Assembly: GCF_001421885.1 (NCBI RefSeq)
Contig: NZ_LMLH01000004.1
Span: forward strand, 203,163-267,162
Source of the DNA: Pseudomonas sp. Leaf48
GTDB lineage: Bacteria; Pseudomonadota; Gammaproteobacteria; Pseudomonadales; Pseudomonadaceae
Direction: 5' to 3'
DNA: 64,000 nt
The translations under genes and the position numbers were made by a program. The notes under the pieces were generated by a model. It did not search any database. It had not been told where the DNA came from and saw only the letters and a program-made list of their open reading frames with translations. Of the stretch, positions 8,964 to 18,793 are shown piece by piece; position 1 is the stretch's first letter; every line of letters starts with the position of its first letter.

Positions 8964-9704
8964 ATGAAGCGTTTTCGGCCGGGTATCGTGCCAACACTGG
9001 TGGTCGCGCTGTTGCTGCCGCTGCTGGTATACCTGGGGTTCTGGCAATTGAGCCGGGGCGCGGAGAAAAGCGCGCTGCTGCAAAGCTACGCCGAGCGCCG
9101 GGCAGCCGAGCCGATGGCCAGTACCGAGCTGCCACATACCGAAGATCCAGCCTTTCGCCGGGTTCGTCTGCAGGGCGAGTTCGATGCCGAGCACAGCCTG
9201 CTGCTGGATAACCGACAGCATGACGGCAAGGTCGGGGTCGAGCTACTGCAGCCATTCCAGGACCGGGCCAGTGGACTCTGGCTGCTGGTCAATCGCGGCT
9301 GGTTGCCATGGCCGGACCGCCGTACTGCGCCGCAATTCACCACTCCCACTCAAACCTTGAGCTTCGATGCCTGGGTGTATGTCTCGCCCGGCGCCACTTT
9401 CCAGTTGCACGCCGACCCGGACAGCACCACCTGGCCGCAAGTGGTGACGGCGGTTGACCCGAACAAACTCTGGGCTGCGCTCAATCGTGAAGGGTTCGCC
9501 TACCAATTGCGCGCCGAAAACGGCCCGGCGATCTATCGGGCCGATTGGCCGGTGGTGGCCATGGGGCCGGAAAAACACATCGCTTATGCCGTTCAGTGGT
9601 TCGCCATGGCGCTCGCTCTGTTCGGTCTTTATCTCTACCTCGGTTGGCATAACGCAAAGGAGAAACACCATGGGAGCGGCCATGAATCCACCCAGCATGT
9701 CTGA
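8964..9704 (+). CDS. SURF1-family cytochrome oxidase assembly protein
   Basis: 246 residues: N-terminal helix (~10-28, with LGFWQLSRGAEK), a periplasmic domain with LLLDNRQHDGKVGVELLQPF and LLVNRGW motifs, and a C-terminal helix (~208-230, YAVQWFAMALALFGLYLYLG). This topology and the GFWQLxRxxxK and NRGW motifs define SURF1. It assists heme a insertion into subunit I. An eight-codon upstream ORF (8941-8967) overlaps the start, its TGA sharing bases with the ATG. Its 3' end overlaps the next gene by 35 bp. Confidence 0.92.
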   Translation: MKRFRPGIVPTLVVALLLPLLVYLGFWQLSRGAEKSALLQSYAERRAAEPMASTELPHTEDPAFRRVRLQGEFDAEHSLLLDNRQHDGKVGVELLQPFQDRASGLWLLVNRGWLPWPDRRTAPQFTTPTQTLSFDAWVYVSPGATFQLHADPDSTTWPQVVTAVDPNKLWAALNREGFAYQLRAENGPAIYRADWPVVAMGPEKHIAYAVQWFAMALALFGLYLYLGWHNAKEKHHGSGHESTQHV

Positions 9705-10263
9705 AGCGAAACCGTCGGCAAGCCGGCGCAAGGGGCGCTTGCAGCTGCTGCTGATTCTGCTTGGGGTGATCGGTCCGATGATCCTCGCCACCGGCATGTA
9801 CAAGCTGAATTTCTGGGTGCCCGAGGGCCGCAGTTATCACGGTGAACTGATAGGCAACGGCCAGACCCGCGCCGATATCGGCGTGCAGGCTCAGGAAGAT
9901 CGCTGGCAGCTGCTGGTGACGGCGCCCAGCGACTGCGCGGTGGACTGCCAGCAATTGGTGTACCTGGTGCGACAAATCCAGATCGGTCTGGGTCGTGATG
10001 CGTCCCGCGCCAGCCACGCCCTGGCCGCTGCGCAACCCTTGAACGCCGATTACGACGCCAAGCTGCAACGCGAATATCCGCAGTTGCAACGTTATCCCCT
10101 GGACCTGACCATCTTTAGCCGAACCACCGGCGACAAGACCGCACCGCAGCTGTGGATCATCGACCCCCACGGCAATCTGGTGCTGCGCTACGACCCGTCG
10201 GTGAAAGGCAAGGACCTGCTGAACGATCTGCGCCACCTGTTGAAACTGTCGAACATCGGATAA
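9670..10263 (+). CDS. Membrane-anchored Sco-like protein of the cox cluster
   Basis: 197 residues. One N-terminal helix (~23-42, LLLILLGVIGPMILATGMY), then a periplasmic domain with a thioredoxin/Sco-like layout: a C-x3-C pair (DCAVDC) early and an IDPHGNLVLRYDP strand plus terminal helix late. Sco proteins bind copper with CxxxC plus a His; a matching His is not obvious here. Start ATG 9670 follows AAAGGAGA; an alternative ATG is at 9682. Overlaps SURF1 by 35 bp and precedes ctaA by 10 bp, so it is part of the assembly operon. Confidence 0.8.
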   Translation: MGAAMNPPSMSEAKPSASRRKGRLQLLLILLGVIGPMILATGMYKLNFWVPEGRSYHGELIGNGQTRADIGVQAQEDRWQLLVTAPSDCAVDCQQLVYLVRQIQIGLGRDASRASHALAAAQPLNADYDAKLQREYPQLQRYPLDLTIFSRTTGDKTAPQLWIIDPHGNLVLRYDPSVKGKDLLNDLRHLLKLSNIG

Positions 10264-10273
10264 GGGCATCGTC

Positions 10274-11347
10274 ATGGCCAAACCTGGATTTCGCCTCGCG
10301 CTGTTTGCCACACTGCTGGCACTGATTGTGGTGTTGCTCGGGGCCTACACCCGCCTGACTCATGCCGGCCTCGGCTGCCCGGACTGGCCTGGCTGCTATG
10401 GGTTCATCAGCGTGCCGAAAAGCGAAGCCCAGCTGGCCCATGCCGAATTGCACTTTCCGGAAGCGCCGGTCGAGGCCCACAAGGGCTGGAACGAAATGAT
10501 CCACCGTTACTTCGCCGGCACGTTGGGGATGTTGATCGCGGTGCTGGCCGGCCGTGCCTGGGTGCATCGTCGTCATCCCGGACAACCGGTGAAGCTGCCG
10601 TTGTTTTTGTTGGCGGTGGTCGTCGCCCAAGCCGCGTTCGGCATGTGGACGGTTACGCTCAAGCTCTGGCCGCAGGTGGTCACCGGGCATCTGCTCGGCG
10701 GTTTTGCGACGTTGAGCCTTCTTTTTCTGCTGACCTTGCGCCTGTCCGGCGTACTGCCGGCGCTGACGGTGCCACGACGTCTGCAGTATTGGGCGACTGC
10801 GGGGCTGTTGCTGGTGATCGGGCAAATCGCCCTTGGTGGCTGGGTCAGCTCCAACTATGCCGCTGTCGCCTGTATCGACTTCCCTACCTGCCACGGCCAG
10901 TGGTTGCCGGCGGCTGACTTCGCCAATGGCTTCCACCTGACCCAGCACATCGGCCCGAACTACCTCGGCGGACAACTGGACAGCGATGCCCGCACGGCGA
11001 TTCACCTGACCCACCGTATCGGTGCCTTGCTGGTGACCCTGGTGCTGCTGGGCCTGGCCTGGCAATTGAAAAGAGTCGGCATGACACGTCTGGCAGGCCT
11101 GGTGCTGGTCGCCCTCGCCGCTCAAATCACCCTGGGCATCAGCAATGTGCTTTTTCACCTGCCGTTGCCGGTAGCCGTCGCCCATAACGCAGGGGGCGCG
11201 GCACTGTTGCTGACAATGGTGCTGGTCAATTACCACGCCCGGACCAGTCTGGTCCGGGTCAAGCAGCCGTCACGCTGGCGCTTCAGCCTGCGTAAACATT
11301 CAGCCGGACCCATAACAATAAAAGGAGAGATGCCATGGCGACTTTGA
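10274..11347 (+). CDS. ctaA: Heme A synthase (COX15/CtaA)
   Basis: 357 residues, eight predicted membrane helices in two repeats. COX15/CtaA landmarks: [21 protein letters not shown], and His residues in [24 protein letters not shown] and VAHNAGGA that ligate the two hemes. It oxidises heme O to heme A. The 3' end overlaps ctaB by 13 bp, so the two heme-modification enzymes are translationally linked. Confidence 0.96.
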   Translation: MAKPGFRLALFATLLALIVVLLGAYTRLTHAGLGCPDWPGCYGFISVPKSEAQLAHAELHFPEAPVEAHKGWNEMIHRYFAGTLGMLIAVLAGRAWVHRRHPGQPVKLPLFLLAVVVAQAAFGMWTVTLKLWPQVVTGHLLGGFATLSLLFLLTLRLSGVLPALTVPRRLQYWATAGLLLVIGQIALGGWVSSNYAAVACIDFPTCHGQWLPAADFANGFHLTQHIGPNYLGGQLDSDARTAIHLTHRIGALLVTLVLLGLAWQLKRVGMTRLAGLVLVALAAQITLGISNVLFHLPLPVAVAHNAGGAALLLTMVLVNYHARTSLVRVKQPSRWRFSLRKHSAGPITIKGEMPWRL

Positions 11348-12234
11348 TCGGCGCACATCCTGGACAGGCGCTTTGGCGTGACTACCTGGAGCTGACCAAG
11401 CCAAAAGTGGTGGTGCTGATGCTCATCACTTCACTGGTCGGGATGTTCCTCGCGACCCGCGCCGGGGTGCCATGGACCGTGCTGGTGTTCGGCAATTTGG
11501 GGATCGCCCTGTGCGCGGGTGGCGCGGCGGTGGTCAACCATGTGGTGGACCGGCGTATTGACGCGATCATGGCGCGCACCCGCAAGCGGCCATTGGCTGA
11601 AGGCCGGGTCTCACCGACCGCAGCGCTGACCTTCGCCCTGATCCTGGCGGCCCTCGGACAAGCCTTGCTGCTGGCCTTTACCAACCCGCTCACCGCTTGG
11701 CTGACCCTTGCCTCCCTGCTCGGCTACGCGGTGGTTTATACCGGCTTCCTCAAACGCGCGACGCCGCAGAACATTGTGATCGGTGGCCTGGCTGGTGCTG
11801 CGCCGCCACTGCTCGGCTGGACTGCGGCCACCGGTCACGTCAGCGCCGAACCATTGCTACTGGTGCTGATCATCTTCGCCTGGACCCCTCCGCATTTCTG
11901 GGCGCTGGCGATTCACCGCAAAGAGGAGTACGCCAAGGCCGACATCCCGATGCTGCCGGTGACCCACGGCGAGCATTACACCAAGATTCACATCCTGCTC
12001 TACACCTTCGCGTTGCTGGCCGTCAGCCTGTTGCCCTATGTGATCCACATGAGCGGCACGCTCTACCTGGTTTGCGCTCTCGGCCTGGGCGCGCGATTTC
12101 TGCAATGGGCCGTGGTGTTGTACCGTGGCACTCGACCGCACGCCGCGATCAACACCTTCAAGTACTCTATCTACTACTTGTTCCTGTTGTTTATCGCGCT
12201 CCTCGTTGACCATTACTTGTTGTTGAACCTATGA
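11335..12234 (+). CDS. ctaB: Protoheme IX farnesyltransferase (heme O synthase)
   Basis: 299 residues, nine hydrophobic segments, UbiA prenyltransferase fold. The [10 protein letters not shown]3-RTRKRPL motif and the second Asp-rich region ([11 protein letters not shown]) bind the farnesyl diphosphate magnesium ions. It makes heme O for CtaA. Ribosome site AAAGGAGA before ATG 11335. Overlaps ctaA (13 bp) and sco (4 bp, ATGA). Confidence 0.96.
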   Translation: MATLIGAHPGQALWRDYLELTKPKVVVLMLITSLVGMFLATRAGVPWTVLVFGNLGIALCAGGAAVVNHVVDRRIDAIMARTRKRPLAEGRVSPTAALTFALILAALGQALLLAFTNPLTAWLTLASLLGYAVVYTGFLKRATPQNIVIGGLAGAAPPLLGWTAATGHVSAEPLLLVLIIFAWTPPHFWALAIHRKEEYAKADIPMLPVTHGEHYTKIHILLYTFALLAVSLLPYVIHMSGTLYLVCALGLGARFLQWAVVLYRGTRPHAAINTFKYSIYYLFLLFIALLVDHYLLLNL

Positions 12235-12866
12235 CCCGAACCCAGAAAACCGTCTTCATCCTCGTCGCCCTGATAGCGCTGGTATTGGGCCTGACCATCA
12301 ACAAAGTGCTCTCCGGCAAGGGCCAGGGCGATCCGACGGCACTGATCGACGCCGGTATCATTTTGCTGCCGCAAAGCCGCAACCTGCCGGACGTGAAAAT
12401 GACCAACCAGGATGGCCAGCCGGTCACGATCAACGAGTTGAAAGGCAAGTGGAGCCTGCTGTTCTTCGGCTACACCTTCTGCCCGGACATCTGCCCAACC
12501 ACCCTCGCCCAGCTGCGGCAGATCAAGAGCGAGTTGCCCAAGGATGTCGTGGACAAGCTGCAGATCGTTTTGGTCAGCGTCGACCCGCACCGAGACACCC
12601 CGCAGCAGCTGAAGCAGTACCTGGGTTACTTCGACCCGCAATTCATAGGCTTGACCCCGGCCTCGACAGACGAGCTGGAGAAAGTCGCCAACGCGGTGAG
12701 CATTCCGTTCATCCCGGCTGACACCAGCAAGCCCAACTACACCGTCGACCACAGCGGCAACCTCGCGGTGATCGGGCCGGACGGGACCCAGCGTGGGTTT
12801 ATCCGGGCGCCGTTGAACAATGTGAAGCTGGTGGCGCAGTTGCCGGTGATGCTCAAACGCAAATAA
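12231..12866 (+). CDS. sco: SCO1/SenC copper chaperone
   Basis: 211 residues: N-terminal membrane anchor (~7-25) and a periplasmic thioredoxin-like domain with C84-PDI-C88 and H174 (VDHSGN), the copper ligands of Sco proteins. It metallates CuA in subunit II. Starts at ATGA overlapping the ctaB stop. Last gene of the assembly operon; a 34-bp perfect palindrome and a bidirectional terminator follow. Confidence 0.95.
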   Translation: MTRTQKTVFILVALIALVLGLTINKVLSGKGQGDPTALIDAGIILLPQSRNLPDVKMTNQDGQPVTINELKGKWSLLFFGYTFCPDICPTTLAQLRQIKSELPKDVVDKLQIVLVSVDPHRDTPQQLKQYLGYFDPQFIGLTPASTDELEKVANAVSIPFIPADTSKPNYTVDHSGNLAVIGPDGTQRGFIRAPLNNVKLVAQLPVMLKRK

Positions 12867-12874
12867 CACCGCAA

Positions 12875-12952
12875 ACCCCTTGTAGGAGCCGGCTTGCTGG
12901 CGATGGCGATCTCACGTACGCCATCGCCAGCAAGCCGGCTCCTACAAGGGGT
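12875..12952. repeat. Perfect 34-bp inverted repeat (REP-type)
   Basis: Arms 12875-12908 and 12919-12952 are exactly complementary over 34 bp with a 10-base loop (ATCTCACGTA). The arm core is TAGGAGCCGGCTTGCTGGCG, a REP variant. It lies just after the sco stop and before the shared terminator. Confidence 0.95.
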
Positions 12953-12966
12953 GGTGTTTCAGGCAT

Positions 12967-13001
12967 AAAAAATGGGGCGCATTCAATGCGCCCCATTTTT
13001 T
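12967..13001. terminator. Bidirectional intrinsic terminator between sco and metQ
   Basis: Stem AATGGGGCGCATT / AATGCGCCCCATT with an A6 tract on the left and T6 on the right, so it can end transcription from both convergent operons. Confidence 0.92.
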
Positions 13002-13006
13002 GATCC

Positions 13007-13052
13007 TTCCCACACTCTGCGTGGGAATGCAGTCAGGGACGCTCTGCGTCCC
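13007..13052. repeat. Double-hairpin dispersed repeat
   Basis: Two adjacent hairpins, TTCCCAC-7-GTGGGAA (13007-13027) and GGGACG-5-CGTCCC (13036-13052), both with CTCTG in or next to the loop. It resembles a dispersed P. fluorescens-group repeat as I recall it. It immediately precedes the metQ stop. Confidence 0.65.
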
Positions 13053-13060
13053 CGTTAAAG

Positions 13061-13831
13061 TCAGAACGCCGGCACGACCGCGCCTTTGTACTTCTCGAGG
13101 ATGAAGGCCTTCACTTCCGGGCTGTGCAATGCAGCAACCAGCTTCTGCATCGCGGCGCTGTCCTTGTCGTCTGGACGGGCGACCAGGATGTTCACGTATG
13201 GCGAGTCGCTGCCTTCGATGAACAGCGCGTCCTTGGCCGGATCGAGCTTGGCTTCCAGCGCGTAGTTGGTGTTGATCAACGCCAGGTCGACCTGGGTCAG
13301 CACGCGTGGGATGGTGGCGGCTTCCAGTTCGCGGATTTTCAGGTCTTTGGTGTTTTCGGTGATGTCCTTCACGGTCGACAGGATGTTGTTGGAATCCTTC
13401 AACTTGATCAGGCCTGCCTTGGCCATCAGCAACAGCGCGCGGCCGCCGTTGGTGGCGTCGTTAGGGATCACCACGTTGGCGCCGCCCGGCAGTTCGGCGA
13501 CGGTCTTGTACTTGCTGGAGTATGCGCCCAAGGGTTCCAGGTGCACGCCTGCCACGGACACCAGGTTGGTGCCTTTGGCCTTGTTGAATTCATTCAGGTA
13601 CGGCTGGTGCTGGAAGAAGTTGGCGTCCAGACGTTTTTCCGCAACCTGTACGTTTGGCTGGATGTAGTCGGTGAAGACCTTGACCTTCAGGTCCACGCCT
13701 TCCTTGGCCAGGGCCGGTTTGACGAATTCGAGGATTTCCGCGTGCGGGACCGGGCTGGCCGCGACGGTCAGGGTATCGGCATGGGCGGAAAAGGCTGCAA
13801 CGGCAGCGAAGGCGACGAGTAGTTTTTTCAT
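13061..13831 (-). CDS. metQ: Methionine ABC transporter substrate-binding protein (MetQ/NlpA family)
   Basis: 256 residues; binds D/L-methionine in the periplasm for MetNI. The N-terminus MKKLLVAFAAVAAFSAHADT is a signal peptide with an AHA cleavage site and no lipobox Cys, so it should be free or otherwise anchored, unlike lipidated E. coli MetQ. Family motifs: VAASPVPHAEILEFVKP, FTDYIQPN, NFFQHQPYL. Third gene of a leftward metN-metI-metQ operon, 72 bp after metI. Confidence 0.92.
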   Translation of the reverse strand: MKKLLVAFAAVAAFSAHADTLTVAASPVPHAEILEFVKPALAKEGVDLKVKVFTDYIQPNVQVAEKRLDANFFQHQPYLNEFNKAKGTNLVSVAGVHLEPLGAYSSKYKTVAELPGGANVVIPNDATNGGRALLLMAKAGLIKLKDSNNILSTVKDITENTKDLKIRELEAATIPRVLTQVDLALINTNYALEAKLDPAKDALFIEGSDSPYVNILVARPDDKDSAAMQKLVAALHSPEVKAFILEKYKGAVVPAF

Positions 13832-13903
13832 TCAGCTAACTCCTTGTGGGTGCCCGCTTGCGGCGCCCGTTCGGCGCCTGCCAGCGAATGGCCTGCTCAT
13901 GTC

Positions 13904-14578
13904 TTATTTACGGGAAAAGTGGACAACCAGTTTGTCGCCGACGGTCTGTAGCACCTGCACCAGCACCAGCAGCAACACCACCGTCACAACCATCACGTCC
14001 GTCTGGAAACGCTGGTAACCGAAACGGATCGCCAGGTCACCCAGGCCACCGGCGCCGACCACACCGGCCATCGCCGTGTAGGAAACCAGTGTAATAGCCG
14101 TCACGGTAATTGCCGCGAAGATGCCCGGGCGGGCTTCCGGCAGCAGCGCATTGGTGATGATCTGGCGCGTGGTTGCGCCCATGGCCTGGGTCGCTTCGAT
14201 GATGCCGCGATCGACTTCGCGCAAGGCGGTTTCCACCAGTCGCGCGAAGAACGGCGTGGCACCTACCACCAGCGGCGGAATTGCACCGGCGACACCGAGG
14301 GAGGTACCGGTGATCAACACGGTGAACGGAATCATGACGATCAGCAGGATGATGAACGGCAGCGAACGCAGGATGTTCACCACCAGCGACAGCATCGCGT
14401 AGATGCCTTTGGCTTCCAGCAACTGGCGCGGGCTGCACAGGAACAGCAGTACACCCAGCGGCAGACCGAGCAATACGGTGAACAGCAGCGAACCACCCAG
14501 CATCAGCAGGGTGTCGCCGGTGGCCAGCCAGATTTCGAACCAGTCGATATTGGCGAAGAAACTAGTCAGGGCTTCCAT
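13904..14578 (-). CDS. metI: Methionine ABC transporter permease
   Basis: 224 residues, about five membrane helices. The EAA-type loop (REVDRGIIEATQAMGATTRQI) that contacts the ATPase is present. Its start overlaps the metN stop by one base (14578), so the two are translationally coupled. Inner membrane; forms MetNI with the ATPase. Confidence 0.95.
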   Translation of the reverse strand: MEALTSFFANIDWFEIWLATGDTLLMLGGSLLFTVLLGLPLGVLLFLCSPRQLLEAKGIYAMLSLVVNILRSLPFIILLIVMIPFTVLITGTSLGVAGAIPPLVVGATPFFARLVETALREVDRGIIEATQAMGATTRQIITNALLPEARPGIFAAITVTAITLVSYTAMAGVVGAGGLGDLAIRFGYQRFQTDVMVVTVVLLLVLVQVLQTVGDKLVVHFSRK

Positions 14579-15585
14579 CAGCGCAGGACCTCCATGTGGA
14601 CGTCGGCCGCGGTGAAGCGGGCGAAGGCTGCTTCCATGTCACCGCCGGTCACGGCCAGGGTCAGTTGCCCGTAGGGGATATCTTTGATGCGGTCGATACG
14701 ACCGGCCAGGATGCTGTAGTCCACACCGGTTTCCCGGGCGACGGTACCCAGCAACGGCGCGTAGGTCGCGTCGCCCTGGAAGGTCAGACGCACGATGCGG
14801 CCTGGCACGTGGGCGAAATCGTCACGCTGCTCGCTTTCATCGATCTGCTCGTCTTCCTGCACGAAGCGCTTGGTAGTCGGATGTTTCGGATGCAGGAAGA
14901 CTTCGGCCACCGAGCCTTGTTCGACGATCACGCCGGCGTCCATCACCGCCACCTGATCGCAGACCCGACGGATCACGTCCATCTCGTGAGTGATCAGGAC
15001 GATGGTCAGCTTCAACTCGCGATTGATCTCGGCCAGCAATTGCAGGACCGATGCCGTGGTCTGCGGGTCGAGGGCGCTGGTGGCTTCATCGCAAAGCAGG
15101 ATTTTTGGCTTGGTCGCCAAGGCGCGGGCAATGCCCACACGCTGCTTTTGCCCGCCAGACAGTTGCGCCGGGTATTTTTTCGCATGGTCGGACAAGCCAA
15201 CCCGGGCGAGCAACTCGGCTACGCGCGAGTCGATCTCGCTGCGCGACAGTTCGCCGGCCAGGGTCAGCGGCAGCGCGACGTTGTCGGCCACGGTCTTGGA
15301 GGCCAGCAGGTTGAAGTGCTGGAAGATCATCCCGACCTGCTGGCGGAAGCGCCGCAGGCCATTGGCGTCGAGGGCGGTGACTTCTTCACCGTCGACGGTG
15401 ATCTTGCCGCCACTGGCGTTTTCCAGGCGATTGATCAGACGCAGCAGGGTACTTTTTCCTGCGCCGGAATGACCAATCAAGCCGAAAACCTGACCGTTCT
15501 CAATCGTCAGACTGGTCGGATGCAGGGCGGGGATTTCCTTACCGGCGACGCGGTAGGTTTTGTGGACGTTTTGAAACTCGATCAC
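14578..15585 (-). CDS. metN: Methionine ABC transporter ATPase
   Basis: 335 residues. Walker [10 protein letters not shown], signature LSGGQKQRV, Walker [12 protein letters not shown], and switch His in LITHEMDV. The C-terminal ~90 residues are the NIL/ACT-like domain that senses methionine and inhibits transport. First gene of metNIQ; its promoter lies in the 210-bp gap shared with katE. Confidence 0.96.
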   Translation of the reverse strand: MIEFQNVHKTYRVAGKEIPALHPTSLTIENGQVFGLIGHSGAGKSTLLRLINRLENASGGKITVDGEEVTALDANGLRRFRQQVGMIFQHFNLLASKTVADNVALPLTLAGELSRSEIDSRVAELLARVGLSDHAKKYPAQLSGGQKQRVGIARALATKPKILLCDEATSALDPQTTASVLQLLAEINRELKLTIVLITHEMDVIRRVCDQVAVMDAGVIVEQGSVAEVFLHPKHPTTKRFVQEDEQIDESEQRDDFAHVPGRIVRLTFQGDATYAPLLGTVARETGVDYSILAGRIDRIKDIPYGQLTLAVTGGDMEAAFARFTAADVHMEVLR

Positions 15586-15795
15586 GTAGCGAACCTTGTG
15601 GGGCGCGTTGAAAAAGGATCAGCGGTTAGCCGGGCGCGCATTTTAGCCTGTCCGTATAGAGGTTCTTAGCATTTATTTCGCATTTGTCCTGTCTTTTGGC
15701 AATAACGCGATCAAAGGTTAGAAAAAAGGAACGGCCAAAGAGGCTCATCAGTCACTACTTAAGTAACTCGAAACCGCCCAAGGAGTTCATGCCTG
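15586..15795. other. Divergent promoter region metN / katE
   Basis: 210 bp between divergent starts. AT-richer centre (15650-15740). I see no clear sigma-70 box pair on either strand and no recognisable methionine riboswitch. AAGGAG at 15780 is the katE ribosome site. Confidence 0.5.
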
Positions 15796-17934
15796 ATGAG
15801 TATCAAGAAGCCTAATACCACCAAGAGCACGATGGCCGGGACCGATACCCCGGACCGCAGTAACACCAATGCCAAGCTCGACAGCCTGGAAACCTTCCGC
15901 TCCGACGCCACTGCACAGGCCTTGCGCACTAATCAGGGCGTGAAAGTGGCGGACAACCAGAACACCCTCAAAGCCGGGGCCCGCGGCCCATCGTTACTGG
16001 AAGATTTCATCATGCGTGAAAAAATCACGCATTTTGACCATGAGCGCATTCCCGAGCGCATCGTGCATGCTCGCGGGACCGGTGCCCACGGCTATTTCCA
16101 GAGCTACGAAAATCACTCGGTGCTGACCAAGGCCGGCTTCCTTCAGGACCCGGCGAAAAAAACCCCGGTATTCGTGCGCTTTTCCACGGTGCAAGGACCG
16201 CGTGGTTCGGGTGATACCGTGCGCGACGTTAGGGGTTTCGCCGTGAAGTTTTTCACCGACGAAGGCAATTTCGACCTGGTCGGCAACAACATGCCGGTGT
16301 TCTTCATCCAGGATGCGATCAAGTTCCCCGACTTTGTGCACGCGGTAAAACCCGAGCCGCACAATGAGATCCCAACGGGCGGTTCGGCCCACGACACCTT
16401 CTGGGACTTTGTCTCGCTGGTACCGGAGTCGGCGCACATGGTGATGTGGGCGATGTCCGACCGGGCGATCCCGAAAAGCCTGCGCAGCATGCAGGGTTTT
16501 GGCGTGCACACCTTTCGCCTGATCAATGCCGAGGGCAAATCGCGCTTCGTCAAATTCCACTGGCGCCCAACGGCAGGTACTTGCTCGCTGGTGTGGGATG
16601 AGGCACAGAAGCTTGCGGGAAAAGACACCGACTACCACCGCCGTGATCTGTGGGAGTCGATCGAGACCGGCGACTATCCTGAGTGGGAATTCGGCGTGCA
16701 GGTCGTGGAAGAAGAAAACGAACACGACTTCGATTTCGACATTCTCGACCCGACCAAAATCATTCCCGAAGAAATCGTGCCCATCACGCCGCTGGGCAAA
16801 ATGGTGTTGAACCGTAACCCGGACAACTTTTTCGCCGAAACCGAGCAGGTCGCTTTCTGCCCGGGGCATATCGTGCCGGGGATCGATTTTTCCAATGACC
16901 CCCTGCTCCAGGGGCGGTTGTTTTCTTACACCGATACACAAATCAGCCGACTCGGTGGGCCGAATTTTCACGAAATCCCGATCAATCGTCCGGTAGCGCC
17001 GTTCCACAACGGTCAGCGGGACGCCCTGCACCGCACGACTATCGATAAGGGCCGGGCTTCCTACGAGCCGAATTCCATCGATGGCGGCTGGCCCAAAGAA
17101 ACTCCACCGGCAGCACAGGATGGTGGTTTCGAGAGCTACCCGGAGCGAATCGACGCCAACAAGATCCGCCAGCGCAGCGAGTCGTTCAGCGATCACTTCT
17201 CCCAGGCGCGGCTGTTTTTCCACAGCATGAGCAAGCACGAGCAGGAGCACATCATCTCGGCCTACAGCTTTGAGCTGGGTAAGGTCGAGCGTGAGGCCAT
17301 ACGCGCTCGTGAAGTGAATGAGATCCTCGCCAATATTGATCTGGAACTGGCCAAGCGTGTGGCGCAGAACCTCGGCTTGCCTGCGCCCAAGGCCGGGACG
17401 GTCGAAGTACGTAAAACCTCACTGGATCGCTCGCCAGCCTTGAGCCAGGCCAATTTGCTGCCGGCCGATATCAAGACCCGCAAGGTGGCGATACTGGCAG
17501 CCAATGGTGTGGATGGCGCAGCGATTGATGCAATGAAGAAGGCGTTGGCGGCAGAAGGGGCGCATGCCAAGTTGCTGGGTCCGACTTCCGCTCCGGTGAC
17601 GAGCGCCGATGGCAAGGCATTGCCCGTGGACGCATCGATGGAAGGCATGCCTTCGGTGGCGTTCGATGCGGTGTTCGTGCCTGGCGGGGCGGCTTCGATC
17701 AAGGCGCTGAGCGCTGACGGCGTGGCGTTGCATTACTTGCTGGAGGCCTACAAGCATCTGAAAGCCATTGCCTTGCACGGTGAGGCGAAGCAGTTGCTGG
17801 ATGTATTGAAGCTGGAGGTAGATGCAGGGTTGGTCGTTGGGGTTGATACCAAACTGATCAAGCCGTTTTTTGCCGCGATCGGGCAGCATCGGGTTTGGGA
17901 TAGGGAGGCGAAGGCCAAGGCGATTCCGGCCTGA
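15796..17934 (+). CDS. katE: Large-subunit catalase HPII (KatE type)
   Basis: 712 residues, the size of large-subunit clade-2 catalases. The catalase core holds the active-site His ([16 protein letters not shown]), the distal Asn region ([11 protein letters not shown]) and the proximal heme Tyr (RLFSYTDTQ). The last ~150 residues ([19 protein letters not shown] onward) are the class-I-glutamine-amidotransferase-like domain. It disproportionates hydrogen peroxide. AAGGAG precedes ATG 15796 by 10 bases. Single gene; REP pair follows. Confidence 0.97.
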   Translation: MSIKKPNTTKSTMAGTDTPDRSNTNAKLDSLETFRSDATAQALRTNQGVKVADNQNTLKAGARGPSLLEDFIMREKITHFDHERIPERIVHARGTGAHGYFQSYENHSVLTKAGFLQDPAKKTPVFVRFSTVQGPRGSGDTVRDVRGFAVKFFTDEGNFDLVGNNMPVFFIQDAIKFPDFVHAVKPEPHNEIPTGGSAHDTFWDFVSLVPESAHMVMWAMSDRAIPKSLRSMQGFGVHTFRLINAEGKSRFVKFHWRPTAGTCSLVWDEAQKLAGKDTDYHRRDLWESIETGDYPEWEFGVQVVEEENEHDFDFDILDPTKIIPEEIVPITPLGKMVLNRNPDNFFAETEQVAFCPGHIVPGIDFSNDPLLQGRLFSYTDTQISRLGGPNFHEIPINRPVAPFHNGQRDALHRTTIDKGRASYEPNSIDGGWPKETPPAAQDGGFESYPERIDANKIRQRSESFSDHFSQARLFFHSMSKHEQEHIISAYSFELGKVEREAIRAREVNEILANIDLELAKRVAQNLGLPAPKAGTVEVRKTSLDRSPALSQANLLPADIKTRKVAILAANGVDGAAIDAMKKALAAEGAHAKLLGPTSAPVTSADGKALPVDASMEGMPSVAFDAVFVPGGAASIKALSADGVALHYLLEAYKHLKAIALHGEAKQLLDVLKLEVDAGLVVGVDTKLIKPFFAAIGQHRVWDREAKAKAIPA

Positions 17935-17962
17935 GGATCTTGGTTGAGAGGTAGGGCGCCTT

Positions 17963-18033
17963 CGCGGGCAAGCCCGCTCCCACACAGGTTCTGTGAACGA
18001 TGCAGTTCCAATGCAGGAGCGGGCTTGCCCGCG
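17963..18033. repeat. REP inverted pair between katE and lipoprotein gene
   Basis: 18-bp arms CGCGGGCAAGCCCGCTCC (17963-17980) and its reverse complement (18016-18033), 35-bp spacer, between convergent genes. Confidence 0.88.
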
Positions 18034-18039
18034 ATGCTT

Positions 18040-18756
18040 TTAAGGTTTGCGAGGGGTCAGAACCATCTGCGCGGGAACACTGCGCAGAATCTGTCGCTCC
18101 AGTTTCAGATCGAAATCAGGATCGAGTTTCGTCACCCGCTTGGTCAGCAGGTTCGCCAGCCACGGATAGTCATCGGTTCTCGGCGCCTGAATGCTCACGT
18201 CGCACTGATAATTCACCACATCGGCGGCAATGGCATCCAGTTGGCGACGCAGTTTGCCCATATCGCTGATATTCAGCGCCACTGTGGTGCTTTCAGCTGA
18301 GGGGTCGATAACTTTTGCCTTGGGCATGGCTTCCGCAGCCTTGAGGGCGGCCTCAGCCTTGTCCAGCTCGGCCTTGCGAGCCTCGGCAATGGCGCCATTG
18401 ACTCCACCAGTCAGGGCCGGAGCCTTGGGCATCAGGACGCGGGCCCTGCTGAGGGCGGTAGCGGCGGCGTTGACGTCACCTTTTTGCAGCACTATCTGGC
18501 TGCGGCGCAGATAGGCTTCGGCCAGTTGACGCTGGTATTGCTCCAGGGACTGATCATTGGGCGATTCGGCTTGCAGTGCCGCCAATTGACCTTCGGCCGT
18601 AGCCAGTTCATCGCTGGCCAGGCTTTGTTCAAGCTGTGTGATGGCCGTGGCCCGCGCATCGATGGCCTGGGTGGCCGCCGGTGGCGTGCTTTGGCAGGCG
18701 CCCAGCAGCAAGGAAAATGCAACCAGGAGCAGATAACGGGAAGCGGACGACTTCAT
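18040..18756 (-). CDS. Outer-membrane-type lipoprotein, PA5502-like
   Basis: 238 residues. Lipobox LLLGAC gives Cys at ~20 followed by QS, so outer-membrane sorting is likely. Residues ~40-150 are Ala/Gln/Leu-rich helices with tetratricopeptide-like spacing (QLEQSLASDELATAEGQLAA, LRRSQIVLQKGDVNAAATAL). The C-terminal ~90 residues contain two further predicted helices. It lies 37 bp downstream of znuB on the same strand and may be co-transcribed with the zinc importer. Function unknown. Confidence 0.82.
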   Translation of the reverse strand: MKSSASRYLLLVAFSLLLGACQSTPPAATQAIDARATAITQLEQSLASDELATAEGQLAALQAESPNDQSLEQYQRQLAEAYLRRSQIVLQKGDVNAAATALSRARVLMPKAPALTGGVNGAIAEARKAELDKAEAALKAAEAMPKAKVIDPSAESTTVALNISDMGKLRRQLDAIAADVVNYQCDVSIQAPRTDDYPWLANLLTKRVTKLDPDFDLKLERQILRSVPAQMVLTPRKP

Positions 18757-18793
18757 TCCTGCGACTCTCTATTTGCGCAAAAAACGAGCAAGT

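Noticed and set aside
15994..17250. 418-codon minus-strand ORF opposite katE
   Set aside because: Antisense shadow; no ribosome site or motif.
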